Assembly (NCBI GenBank): GCA_934615145.1
Contig: CAKTTM010000007.1
Location: 1 to 18,020, forward strand
Length of the DNA stretch: 18,020 nt
Direction of reading: 5' to 3'
DNA from: an uncultured Clostridia bacterium
Lineage (GTDB): Bacteria > Bacillota > Clostridia > Christensenellales > Aristaeellaceae
In this document: piece by piece, positions 1 to 6,783 of the stretch
Position numbering within the stretch: position 1 is the stretch's first letter
How the letters are laid out: the number at the start of each line of letters is the position of its first letter
Notes under the pieces: generated by a model
The model's database searches: none
The model's input: only the letters and a program-made list of their open reading frames with translations
What the model was told of the DNA's origin: nothing
Position numbers and translations under genes: made by a program

Positions 1-113
1 CCCAGATCGGCCTGGGCGTCGCAGGCATGGGCCTCGATCTCGTACCAGATGCGGAACTTGGTCTCGGGCGACCAGATCGCGGTCATTTCGGGGCGGGCAT
101 AGCGGGGGATCAT
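1..113 (-). CDS. purB: Adenylosuccinate lyase, N-terminal fragment (cut by window edge)
   Basis: The minus strand gives 37 codons starting MIPRYARPEMTAIWSPETKF and continuing with RIWYEIEAHACDAQADLG, which is the typical N-terminus of alphaproteobacterial PurB. The family cleaves adenylosuccinate to AMP and fumarate and also acts on SAICAR in purine synthesis; it is a cytosolic homotetramer. The catalytic residues lie in the part outside the window. The ATG at 113 is preceded by an AGGAGAG ribosome binding site a few bases upstream. The gene diverges from the DUF2853 gene across about 140 bp that must hold both promoters, though I see no clear -10/-35 boxes. It belongs to the alphaproteobacterial part of the window. 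Confidence 0.85.
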   Translation of the reverse strand, partial: MIPRYARPEMTAIWSPETKFRIWYEIEAHACDAQADL

Positions 114-253
114 GGGCCTCTCCTGCGGATTTGCGCCCAGATAGGCCGCCCGCCACCCGGGACGCAAGGTCGCAGGCGGGTTTCGTTTGACGCGGGCCCG
201 GCGCGCGCTAACCTGCGCCGGCGCGACAACGCATTCAACGGAAAGGGACATCC

Positions 254-589
254 ATGAACAAGCGCGAAGAACGCATCGCCAAATACACCGCCGATCTGGA
301 GAAGCTGGGGCTCAAGGTCGATGCGGCATTGCTGGATGCCTGCGTCACCGCCTGCGGCCCCTCGATCTACAACGACGATTCCGAGACCGTGGCCGCCACC
401 GATACCGAGGAAGTCGGTCGCGTGTTGAAGAATTTCGTGGGCAAGTATCTGGGCATCGCCGACGAGGCCAAGGCCCAGGCCGGCTTTGACGCAGTGGTCG
501 AGCAATACGGCCGTTCGAATCGCAGCAAGTATCGGGCGGTGCTGTATTATCTGCTCAGCCAGCATTTCGGCACCCGCCCGGCCGCGTAA
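254..589 (+). CDS. DUF2853 family protein
   Basis: This 111-residue protein (MNKREERIAKYTADLEKLGL...) resembles the DUF2853 family, small soluble helical proteins common in Alphaproteobacteria and without an assigned function. It is charged and has no signal peptide or membrane segment. The C-terminal half carries a FVGKYLGI stretch and a NRSKYRAVLYYLL helix. The ATG at 254 follows a GGAAAGGGA ribosome binding site with good spacing. The stop lies only 4 bp from the stop of the convergent slyX gene, so the two 3' ends abut with no room for a conventional terminator. The family call comes from recognising the sequence; no role can be given. Confidence 0.8.
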   Translation: MNKREERIAKYTADLEKLGLKVDAALLDACVTACGPSIYNDDSETVAATDTEEVGRVLKNFVGKYLGIADEAKAQAGFDAVVEQYGRSNRSKYRAVLYYLLSQHFGTRPAA

Positions 590-593
590 CGGG

Positions 594-809
594 TTACCAA
601 TGCGGAGGGCGCTGATCGGCCAGCGGGATGGCGCTTGAGCCATCGGCCTCCCGCTCGGCCTCGCGCGCCATCAACAGGCCGGTGCGGCGTTCCAGCCGGG
701 CGATGGCGGCCTGCTGACGGGCCACCACGTCCGACAGGTCCTCGGCCAGCCGGGTGACATGGGCCAGCGTCTCCTCCAACTGGCGCAGGCGCGCCTCTTG
801 CTTGTCCAT
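594..809 (-). CDS. slyX: SlyX-like coiled-coil protein
   Basis: This 71-residue protein starts MDKQEARLRQLEETLAHVTR and ends PLADQRPPHW. It is almost entirely heptad-like helix with Leu/Val/Ala spacing, followed by the proline-rich tail with PPHW/PPHY that marks SlyX proteins. SlyX is a small cytosolic coiled-coil protein of unknown function. The ATG at 809 has a GGAGG site about 8 nt upstream. The gene diverges from hisS with 48 bp between the two starts. The reading frame stays open upstream through the antisense of hisS and into a clostridial gene, but that longer frame is an artefact of the junction near 1570. Confidence 0.8.
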   Translation of the reverse strand: MDKQEARLRQLEETLAHVTRLAEDLSDVVARQQAAIARLERRTGLLMAREAEREADGSSAIPLADQRPPHW

Positions 810-857
810 GTCCCCGTCCTCCGCTAGAAGGCGCGCAACCCGCAAGGAAGCGTGCCG

Positions 858-1570
858 ATGCCGCCAGATACCGCCAAACCCCGCCGCCCGCGCGCCGAGA
901 CGCCCAAGGGCTTCCGCGACTATTTCGGCGCCGATGTGACCGAACGCAAGGCCATGCTGGACCGCATCGCCGAGGTTTACGCGCGCTGGGGCTTCGACCC
1001 GTTGGAAACTTCGGCCGTGGAAACGGTGGAAGCGCTGGGAAAATTCCTGCCCGACGTGGACCGGCCCAATGCGGGGGTATTCGCGTGGCAGGAGGAGGCG
1101 GTGCCCGGCGGCGGCTCCGGCGACTGGCTGGCGCTGCGCTATGACATGACGGCGCCGCTGGCGCGGGTGGCGGCGCAGTATCGCAACGATCTGCCCTCCC
1201 CCTATCGGCGCTATGCGATGGGGCCGGTGTGGCGGAACGAGAAGCCGGGTCCGGGGCGGTTCCGGCAATTCTATCAATGCGATGCGGATACGGTGGGTTC
1301 CGCCTCGCCGGCGGCGGATGCCGAGATCGTGGCCATGCTGGCCGAGGCGCTGGAAGCCGCCGGCATCGCGCGCGGCGACTATCTGGTGCGCGTGAACGAC
1401 CGGCGGGTGCTGAACGGCGTGCTGGCCGGGATCGGAGTGTCCGACCCGGAAAAAGCCGGTGATGTGCTGCGTTGCATCGACAAGTTCGATAAGGTGGGTG
1501 CCGAGGGCGTGCGCGAATTGCTGACCTCGGGGCGCAAGGACGCCTCCGGCGCCTTCATCGACGGCGTTGA
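858..1570 (+). CDS. hisS: Histidyl-tRNA synthetase, N-terminal half, truncated at junction
   Basis: About 236 codons of a class II histidyl-tRNA synthetase, which charges tRNA-His with histidine. It starts [20 protein letters not shown] and has the HisS N-terminus KGFRDYFG, the motif [12 protein letters not shown], and motif 2 in [22 protein letters not shown] followed by QCDADTVG. The GPGRFRQF variant is typical of the alphaproteobacterial long form. I chose ATG 858 over GTG 852 because AAGGAAG at 844-850 is correctly spaced for it. Recognisable HisS sequence stops after [14 protein letters not shown], in an insertion ahead of motif 3. The open frame runs on to 1820, but that stretch is antisense to a clostridial gene. 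The family is normally 420 to 500 residues, so half is missing. Confidence 0.85.
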
Positions 1571-1600
1571 GGCCGTCCGCGGCGGACAGGATGCCTTTGA
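1563..1600. other. Junction between alphaproteobacterial and clostridial DNA
   Basis: To the left, hisS on the plus strand is convincing as far as FIDGV (ending at 1569). To the right, a minus-strand protein is convincing back to about TLLVKGIL (about 1590-1615). Two coding sequences on opposite strands therefore meet here, both broken, with no transposon end, integrase or tRNA at the join. Two small palindromes lie exactly at the breakpoint: GACGGC-GTTGAG-GCCGTC at 1560-1577 and GTCCGC-G-GCGGAC at 1574-1586. Self-complementary breakpoints of this kind are common in chimeric amplification or ligation products. The exact base cannot be fixed by eye. Confidence 0.75.
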
Positions 1601-2750
1601 CGAGCAGCGTGCCCCGCCACAGCTGGCGGATGCGCTTGAAGTGATTCCAGTTCAGATGCGAGCGGTCGGAAAGATCCCGCATCACGTCGCGCGAGAGTAT
1701 CGGCGCGCCCCGAGTCGCATAGTTGTTCTCGAAATGGGGCATGCCCCGGGTCAGCAGGGTGCGAAGAAACGTGCCCAAGGTCCAGCGGGGGTGCAGGATG
1801 CCGTCCAGCGCCTCTGCTGAGGGCTTCAGCGCCTGGATGGCAAGCCGCAGCGCCTCGTACTCAGGCGACTTGGGGACATAGCCCTCCTCACGGTAGGGCA
1901 GCAGCATCCCAGGCTTGGGGATGTACCAGGGCTTGCCCTGCTGCATGCGCTTGATGGCTGGCATTTGCCAGTGATCCACCACGCGGGCGCTTGCGATAAA
2001 GACAAAGGGCCCGTTCGCATCTGCGTCGGGATCCACCAATTGCCAATCCTCATCGAGCAGATGGCAGCGGCTGTCCTCCGCCTGGCTGATGTCCAGGCAG
2101 AACAACGCGAAGGCCGCGTAGTTCACCTGGCGCTGCTGGCGGCAGAACATGTCGTGCACCAGGGAAATGGGCACCACGCCGTAGAAATTGGCCGCGGCCA
2201 GGATATAATCCACCATCAGCCGGGCGGTGTCATCTGACAGATCGGACAGCAGCACGGCCTCCGACAGCGCCCGCGCCCGCTCCTGCGCCAGCTGGCGGCG
2301 TTTTGTCTTCATTTCGGACAGCTTGTAGCGCAGGTTGTGAAAGTCGCCGCTGGTATACAGTATTTGAGGCTCGGGCGTGGGCTCATCCAGTAGGCTTTTG
2401 ACCCGGCAGTTCCAGGCCACTCGCGGCTTGTCCATGCAGTATTGTGCCCAGCGGGCCTCCGCCAGCCCGCTGTCGCGCAGCCGGACCTGCCGCATCGCCA
2501 GCATGGGGCCTGCCTGATTGCGGCCGTACTTGACCAGCTCCCTGCCCCTGCCCGGCGGCTGGATGATAAAGCTGGGCACCTTGCCCTCCCGCAGGCCAAA
2601 GGACTGCTGGATGATGCGGCTTAGGTCCTGCAGGCTGGCATCCTGGCTGATGCGAATATGCCGATAGACGCCCGGCCCATCGGACACAGAGATGATGTAA
2701 CTGCCTATGGTTTGAGTCCTCCTGATCGTTTCGGGCAGACTTGAATTCAC
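1590..2750 (-). CDS. Plasmid pRiA4b ORF-3-like family protein, C-terminus lost at junction
   Basis: The N-terminus [20 protein letters not shown] followed by [18 protein letters not shown] matches the opening of the pRiA4b ORF-3-like domain, with its beta strand, a YRHI in place of the usual WRR-type segment, and a helix ending in FG. A basic helical region follows ([15 protein letters not shown]), then a region with [21 protein letters not shown] like the C-terminal parts of clostridial relatives. The function of the family is not established. The 5' end is uncertain. GTG 2750 is used here; ATG 2840 would overlap the ftsH terminator; and a good AGGAGG lies 9 nt before an in-frame ATA at 2708, where the domain naturally begins. 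The C-terminus is cut by the junction near 1590, and the frame that continues to 594 is not part of this gene. Confidence 0.6.
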
Positions 2751-2810
2751 AGCGACCCCATCATAGCAAGACAAGTGTCGAATTGCAATGGAAACATTTT
2801 CGTGAAGTAC

Positions 2811-2836
2811 GCAAAATGGCCGCCCTTGCGGGCGGC
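2811..2836 (-). terminator. Rho-independent terminator of ftsH
   Basis: On the minus strand, 30 bp after the ftsH stop, GCCGCCC-GCAA-GGGCGGC forms a perfect 7-bp GC stem with a tetraloop, followed by CATTTTGC. The T run is short, but position and stem fit an intrinsic terminator. Confidence 0.7.
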
Positions 2837-2865
2837 ACATGTCATGGTTGATTGGATTATCAGTC

Positions 2866-4749
2866 TCAGGCCTCCAGCGCCTGGGGTTCCTCGTTCATGA
2901 TCTGCATGAACTCCTGGCCGGTGATAGTTTCCTTTTCCAGCAGGTAGCCTGCCAGGCGGTCGAGCTTTGCCCGGTTGGCCACCAGCAGATCCCTGGCCTC
3001 CTGCTGGCTGGTCTTGATGATGCCCAGAATCTCCTGATCCACCTGCTGCTGGGTCTGGGGCGAGACGCTGCTCTGCCCTGGGCCGCCCAGGTACTGGCTG
3101 CCGCCCTGTTCCAGGCGCATCATGCCAAAGGTCTCGCTCATGCCAAACTTGGTGACCATCTCGCGGGCCAGCTGCGTGGCCTTCTCGATGTCGTTGGCAG
3201 CGCCGGTGGTAAAGTCGCCAAAGACGATTTCTTCCGCGGCACGGCCGCCGCAGATGGTGCGGATGGTGCTCAGGGCGTCATTTCGGCTGACAAGGTGCTT
3301 GTCATCCTGCTCCACCTGCATGGTGTAGCCCAGCGCGCCTGAGGTGCGCGGCACGATGGTGATCTTCTCCACCGGCGCGGTGCCCGACTGCAGTGCTGCC
3401 ACCAGGGCATGCCCCACCTCGTGGAAGGCCACGATGCGCTTCTCCTCAGGGGAGAGTATCTCGCCCTTCTTCTGCTGGCCGGCGATGACGGTCTCGATCG
3501 ACTCCTGCAGGTCATCCTGCGTCACCCGGTCGCGGCCCATGCGCACCGCGCGCAGGGCCGCCTCATTGACGATGTTGGCGATCTGCGCGCCGCTGGCGCC
3601 GGCGGTGGCGCGGGCGATTTGGCGGTAGTTGATGCCGTCTGCCATCTTGTAGTCCTTGATGTGTACTTTGAGGATCTGGTAACGGCCCTCCAGATCAGGC
3701 AGCTCCACGGGCACCTGGCGGTCAAATCGGCCCGGGCGCATCAGCGCGGGGTCCAAAATCTCCGGCCGGTTGGTGGCGGCCAGCACCACGATGCCCTGAT
3801 TGCCGCTGAAGCCGTCCATCTCGGTCAGCAGCTGGTTGAGCGTCTGCTCGCGCTCGTCATTGCCGCCGCCAAAGCCGGCGCCGTCGCGCCGCTTGCCGAT
3901 GGTGTCGATCTCATCGATGAAGATGATGCAGGGCGCGTGCTTCTTGGCCTCGTCAAAGAGCTCGCGCACCTTGCTGGCACCCCGGCCGACAAACATCTCC
4001 ACAAACTCAGAGCCCGAGGCCGAATAAAAGGGCACATCGGCCTCACCCGCCACCGCTTTTGCAATCAGCGTCTTGCCGGTGCCCGGCGGGCCCACCAGGA
4101 TGACGCCGCGCGGGCACTTGGCGCCGATGGCGGTGTACTTGGCCGGCTGCTTTAGGTAGTCCACGATCTCGCGCAGCGAGTCGACAGCCTCCTCCACGCC
4201 TGCCACGTCCTTGAATGTCTTCTTGTCCTTGGTGGCCTCATACTTTTTGACCACCGACTTTTGCCCGAACATGCCCATCATGCCCGAGCCGCCGGCCCCG
4301 CCCATGCGCTTGGACATGCTGCGCTGCAGCCAGAAGAACAGCGCGATCGGCAGGCCCCAGGTCAGCAGGAAGCTCATGAACATGTTGGGGGTCTCGGGGA
4401 TGGGCGCGGAAAAGTCCACCCCCTGCTCGCGCAGGCGGGTGACCAGCGTCGGATCCTCCACCACGCCGGTCTTGAACACCTTTTCCTGATTGCCGTCGCT
4501 GGCCGAGAAGGTGATCTGCCCCTCGCCCACCTGCACCGCCTTGACCAGCTTGTCATTGAGCATCTGGTCAAACTGCGCATAGCTCACCTGTGCCACCTCG
4601 CGCTGGCTCAGCCAGGGCACGAGCAGGAAGTTGAACAGCATCATCAGGCCCAGCACCACCAGGTAATACTTGACGATGGGCTTCTTATCCGGCGGCAGGC
4701 CGCCCTGGGGCCCCTGCCCCGGTCGCTTTGGGTCGTTTGACAAATGCAT
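2866..4749 (-). CDS. ftsH: ATP-dependent zinc metalloprotease FtsH
   Basis: This 627-residue membrane AAA+ protease degrades misfolded or short-lived membrane and cytosolic proteins as a hexamer. It has membrane segment 1 at about 27-47, an extracytoplasmic domain at 48-121 and membrane segment 2 at about 122-143. The AAA module carries Walker A GPPGTGKT (220-227), Walker B IIFIDEID (275-282) and the second region of homology with RPGRFDRQ (338-345). The peptidase site is HEVGH (443-447), with the third zinc ligand probably D520 in [12 protein letters not shown]. The usual HEAGH is HEVGH here, which keeps all ligands. The pore loop reads FVGRGASK where FVGVGAS is usual. The start is ATG 4749, with AAAGGAGGG very close upstream; the frame stays open beyond it but only through the adjacent palindromic element. 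Gene order is monocistronic, with its own terminator. Confidence 0.95.
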   Translation of the reverse strand: MHLSNDPKRPGQGPQGGLPPDKKPIVKYYLVVLGLMMLFNFLLVPWLSQREVAQVSYAQFDQMLNDKLVKAVQVGEGQITFSASDGNQEKVFKTGVVEDPTLVTRLREQGVDFSAPIPETPNMFMSFLLTWGLPIALFFWLQRSMSKRMGGAGGSGMMGMFGQKSVVKKYEATKDKKTFKDVAGVEEAVDSLREIVDYLKQPAKYTAIGAKCPRGVILVGPPGTGKTLIAKAVAGEADVPFYSASGSEFVEMFVGRGASKVRELFDEAKKHAPCIIFIDEIDTIGKRRDGAGFGGGNDEREQTLNQLLTEMDGFSGNQGIVVLAATNRPEILDPALMRPGRFDRQVPVELPDLEGRYQILKVHIKDYKMADGINYRQIARATAGASGAQIANIVNEAALRAVRMGRDRVTQDDLQESIETVIAGQQKKGEILSPEEKRIVAFHEVGHALVAALQSGTAPVEKITIVPRTSGALGYTMQVEQDDKHLVSRNDALSTIRTICGGRAAEEIVFGDFTTGAANDIEKATQLAREMVTKFGMSETFGMMRLEQGGSQYLGGPGQSSVSPQTQQQVDQEILGIIKTSQQEARDLLVANRAKLDRLAGYLLEKETITGQEFMQIMNEEPQALEA

Positions 4750-4787
4750 ACCCTCCTTTGCTTCATGGCGCCTGCCAGGTGGCGCAA

Positions 4788-4816
4788 GGCCCCTGCCCAA
4801 CGCTGTGGGAGGGGCC
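4788..4816 (-). promoter_or_regulatory. GC-rich hairpin in the ftsH leader
   Basis: GGCCCCTGCCC (4788-4798) pairs with GGGAGGGGCC (4807-4816), with one bulged base, about 40 nt upstream of the ftsH start. There is no T run after it on either strand, so it is not a classical terminator. It would lie in the ftsH 5' leader if transcription starts in or behind the palindromic element. A role in expression is only a guess. Confidence 0.35.
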
Positions 4817-4834
4817 CTGCCGCGGCAATGGCGC

Positions 4835-5000
4835 TTGTACCAATCGAGATCCTTATTGCATCCAAAGCGGGCAGGTATTTTGTGCCGACGCGAGGAGCAG
4901 TCGAGCGGTAGCGTAGCAGCGCTACGCGAAGCGAGCAGCGACAGGGCATCGGCGCAAAAGAACAACCGCGACGATGCAATAAGGAGTGAGATTGGTACTA
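4835..5000. repeat. 166-bp palindromic element with 28-bp terminal inverted repeats (MITE-like)
   Basis: The left end (4835-4862, TTGTACCAATC...TCCTTATTGCATC) and the right end (4973-5000) are inverted copies matching at 23 of 28 positions. Nine outer and thirteen inner bases match exactly around a 4-base mismatch. The symmetry continues inward (TATTTTGTGCCGACGC against TCTTTTGCGCCGATGC) and ends in a perfect 7-bp stem GCGTAGC-AGC-GCTACGC at 4911-4927, almost exactly at the centre. There is no coding content. As RNA it would fold into one long hairpin. The size, ends and lack of genes fit a non-autonomous miniature transposable element or a dispersed genomic palindrome. It sits between ftsH and the FMN reductase, and its right end contains the reductase stop codon. 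No target duplication can be defined. Confidence 0.7.
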
Positions 5001-5543
5001 GTTCAGTTTGGCGATCAGTGCGTCGACCAGTGACTTGAGGAAAGCCTTGGTCTCGTCGGTCTTGACCTTGCCCTGCTCATCCAGCAGCGCCATCACATTG
5101 CCGATATAGGCCTCGGGCTGCTGCACAGTCTGTATATTCAGGAAGGCCAGCACCTGGCGCAGGTGATGGTTGGCGCCAAATCCACCGATCGCGCCGGGGG
5201 AAACGCTCACCACCAGGCCGGGCTTGCCACTCCATTTATTGGCACCATAGGGACGGGAGGCCACATCCAGGGCGTTCTTCATCACCGCGGAATAGGAGCG
5301 GTTGTACTCAGGGGTAGCGAAAATGAAGGCATCATAGCCCTCGATCTGCTTCCTGAACGCCGTATAGCTCTCCGGCGCCCTGCCCTCATCGTCAAAATCC
5401 TGGTTGAACAGCGGCAGGTGATCTATTTGCACGAACTCAGCCTCATAGCCCTGAGGGATCTGGTTCTTTACTTCTTCCGCGATCGCCTTGGTAAAGGACG
5501 CCTTGCGCAGGCTGCCCACAAGTATGCCAATCTTCTTTGCCAT
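4998..5543 (-). CDS. NADPH-dependent FMN reductase family protein
   Basis: This 181-residue flavodoxin-like protein has the FMN phosphate loop GSLRKAS (10-16), the isoalloxazine-binding TPEYNRSYSAVMKNALD (77-93), and PGAIGGFGANHHLRQVL (116-132), all characteristic of the NADPH-dependent FMN reductase family (PF03358; ChrR, YhdA, azoreductase-like). Members reduce FMN, quinones or metals such as chromate with NAD(P)H in the cytosol. ATG 5543 is chosen because AAAGGGAG lies about 9 nt upstream; the frame extends to 5588 without such a site. The TAG stop lies inside the right terminal repeat of the palindromic element, so the insertion may have replaced the original 3' end, although the C-terminus (LVDALIAKLN) looks normal. 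The gene lies 221 bp downstream of the arsR-family gene on the same strand. Confidence 0.88.
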   Translation of the reverse strand: MAKKIGILVGSLRKASFTKAIAEEVKNQIPQGYEAEFVQIDHLPLFNQDFDDEGRAPESYTAFRKQIEGYDAFIFATPEYNRSYSAVMKNALDVASRPYGANKWSGKPGLVVSVSPGAIGGFGANHHLRQVLAFLNIQTVQQPEAYIGNVMALLDEQGKVKTDETKAFLKSLVDALIAKLN

Positions 5544-5582
5544 CAGTATAAACTCCCTTTCTTCTTCACCTTCCATCCGAAG

Positions 5583-5599
5583 GTACATACTCTGTATAC
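5583..5599. promoter_or_regulatory. Imperfect palindrome upstream of the FMN reductase
   Basis: GTACATACTCTGTATAC is an imperfect inverted repeat (GTA.A.A...T.T.TAC) about 40 bp upstream of the reductase start. GTAC-flanked palindromes of this size occur as operators of HxlR/MarR-type regulators of oxidoreductases. I see no convincing -10/-35 pair beside it, so the assignment is weak. Confidence 0.25.
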
Positions 5600-5671
5600 C
5601 CCGCGAAGGTCAGGGTTAGACAGGAAAAGGAGCATGGGGCATCAGCCCTCGTCCACCTCGCTTACATAACG

Positions 5672-5706
5672 CAATAAACGTGTTTATTGGCAGCGAAAAC
5701 GCGTTT
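5672..5706. promoter_or_regulatory. Perfect 8-2-8 palindrome and adjacent 10-bp palindrome, candidate ArsR-family operator
   Basis: CAATAAAC-GT-GTTTATTG (5672-5689) is a perfect AT-rich inverted repeat with a 2-bp centre, and AAACGCGTTT (5697-5706) is a second perfect palindrome 7 bp away. They lie between the arsR-family stop and the FMN reductase start, in otherwise GC-rich DNA. CadC/SmtB-type repressors bind inverted repeats with a 2-bp centre, such as CAAATA-AA-TATTTG in cadC operators, so the geometry fits. No T run follows, which argues against a terminator. Binding is inferred. Confidence 0.4.
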
Positions 5707-5764
5707 AATTGGGATAATGCAGACCTTGAGTCCGCAGCGCAAAAACAATCTCTGCAGGCCGCCC

Positions 5765-6139
5765 TCAGCCCTCGCCTTCCTCACTGGCATGGTCGATGCA
5801 GCCCTGGAGCATCATGTGCACATGCTCGTCGGCGATGGTATAAAAAACCATCTTGCCCTCGCGCCGGGCGCGGACGAGCTTGTTCTCCCGCAGGCGGCGC
5901 AGCTGGTGGCTGACGGCGGACTTGCTCATCTGCAGCACCGCGGCCAGGTCGCAGACGCACATCTCGTGGCGGTCCAGCGCCCAGAGTATCTTAAAGCGGG
6001 TGCCGTCGCCCATCACCTTGAAGAAGGCGGCCGAGGCCGCGAATAGATCCGGCGGCAGCATCTGATCGCGCACCGCCTGCACCACATCATCGTGGATGAC
6101 GCTGCACTGGCAGGCATATTCACTGGCCTTGCTGGACAT
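5765..6139 (-). CDS. ArsR/SmtB-family metal-sensing repressor, CadC-like
   Basis: This 124-residue winged-helix repressor has the recognition helix in SKSAVSHQLRRLREN (72-86). It carries both known metal sites of the family. The alpha-3N set is C10 and C12 at the N-terminus plus C61 and C63 in the MCVCDLA motif, as in CadC, which senses Cd, Pb or Bi. The alpha-5 set is D104, H106, H117 and E120 (DEH...H..E), as in SmtB and CzrA, which sense Zn. Such proteins leave DNA when metal binds. ATG 6139 follows AGGAGGGGG about 9 nt upstream. The gene is divergent from the sigma factor. No metal pump or binding protein is in view; the next gene downstream is the FMN reductase. CadC-like is the best call; ArsR proper is less likely because of the alpha-5 site. 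Confidence 0.88.
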   Translation of the reverse strand: MSSKASEYACQCSVIHDDVVQAVRDQMLPPDLFAASAAFFKVMGDGTRFKILWALDRHEMCVCDLAAVLQMSKSAVSHQLRRLRENKLVRARREGKMVFYTIADEHVHMMLQGCIDHASEEGEG

Positions 6140-6177
6140 GCTTTTCCCCCTCCTGACACGCAAAAACCCTCGCCCCT

Positions 6178-6221
6178 ATCATACCACAGGCGGCATATTT
6201 GCGCCAAAGCGCATCCTTTGG
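6178..6221 (-). promoter_or_regulatory. Promoter of the arsR-family gene with overlapping inverted repeat
   Basis: Reading the minus strand, TTGGCG (6207-6202), an 18-bp spacer and TATGAT (6183-6178) form a sigma-A type promoter, helped by a TGG extended -10. The start would fall about 30 nt before the ATG. CCAAAG-N6-CTTTGG (6204-6221) overlaps the -35 box, a good place for a repressor. It lies in the divergent gap and so could also affect the sigma factor gene. Confidence 0.5.
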
Positions 6222-6264
6222 TACTTTTGCTTCGTCTAATAGGGTGAAGGGGGGCGAACAGAGC

Positions 6265-6783
6265 GTGCTGGTACAAGAAGCCGGGGCGAGCCGCGAGCGG
6301 GCGCTGGAGCAGCTGATGATAGCTCAGGGCGACAACCTGCTGAGGCTGTGCATACTCTATCTGCGCGACAGCCACCTGGCGCAGGATGCCCTGCAGGAGA
6401 GCTTTCTCAAGGCCTACCGCCGCTGGGACAGCTTTCAGGGCGACAGCGGCAGGCAGACCTGGATGACGCGCATCGTCATCAACACCTGCAAGGACATGCT
6501 GCGCAGCGCCTGGCTGCGCCGGGTGGACAGATCCATCGACCCGCAGACGCTGCCCGACGCCCAGACCCTGGGCGAGGCGGCGGATGACACGGTGATACAA
6601 AGCGTGATGGCGCTGCCGCTTAAATACAGGGAGGTCATCTTGCTGTATTACTATCAGAACTTCAGCATCCGGGAGACGGCGCAGACCTTGCGGGTCAGCG
6701 AGCCCGCGGTCAAAAGCCGGCTCAAGCGTGCCAAGGACAAGCTGCGCGGGCAGCTGGAAGGGTGGTATTTCGATGAAGCATGA
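6265..6783 (+). CDS. ECF-type RNA polymerase sigma factor
   Basis: This 172-residue sigma-70 family protein is of the extracytoplasmic-function type, with only regions 2 and 4. Region 2 includes YLRDSHLAQDALQESFLKAY, the helix that binds core polymerase and the -10 box, followed by TWMTRIVINTCKDMLRS. Region 4 has YREVILLYYYQNFSIRETAQ and the helix-turn-helix VSEPAVKSRLKRAKDKL. I chose GTG 6265 because AAGGGGGG lies 10 nt upstream; GTG 6244 and TTG 6199 are possible but lack a good site. The 3' end overlaps the next gene by 11 nt, the usual arrangement of a sigma factor with its anti-sigma partner, which implies co-translation. Target promoters are unknown; such sigma factors often drive their own operon. 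Confidence 0.9.
   Translation: MLVQEAGASRERALEQLMIAQGDNLLRLCILYLRDSHLAQDALQESFLKAYRRWDSFQGDSGRQTWMTRIVINTCKDMLRSAWLRRVDRSIDPQTLPDAQTLGEAADDTVIQSVMALPLKYREVILLYYYQNFSIRETAQTLRVSEPAVKSRLKRAKDKLRGQLEGWYFDEA

Noticed and set aside
1..1600. Natural horizontal transfer of alphaproteobacterial core genes into a clostridium
   Set aside because: Core housekeeping genes in their normal neighbourhood, cut mid-gene, with no mobile element or attachment site; a chimera is simpler.
852..1820. hisS reading frame continuing to 1820
   Set aside because: After about 1570 the translation no longer resembles HisS and is the antisense of the truncated clostridial gene.
594..2840. A continuous 748-codon minus-strand frame that looks like one large gene
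   Set aside because: It combines a clostridial pRiA4b-like protein, the antisense of hisS and the real slyX. The middle part is low-complexity Arg/His/Gly-rich antisense sequence, and the frame exists only because of the junction near 1570.
2839..4155. Plus-strand frames of 167 and 248 codons in the ftsH region
   Set aside because: Antisense of ftsH, whose protein has all AAA+ and peptidase motifs.
5672..5689. Palindrome as a terminator of the arsR-family gene
   Set aside because: The stem is AT-rich, has only a 2-bp centre that cannot form a loop, and is not followed by a T run.
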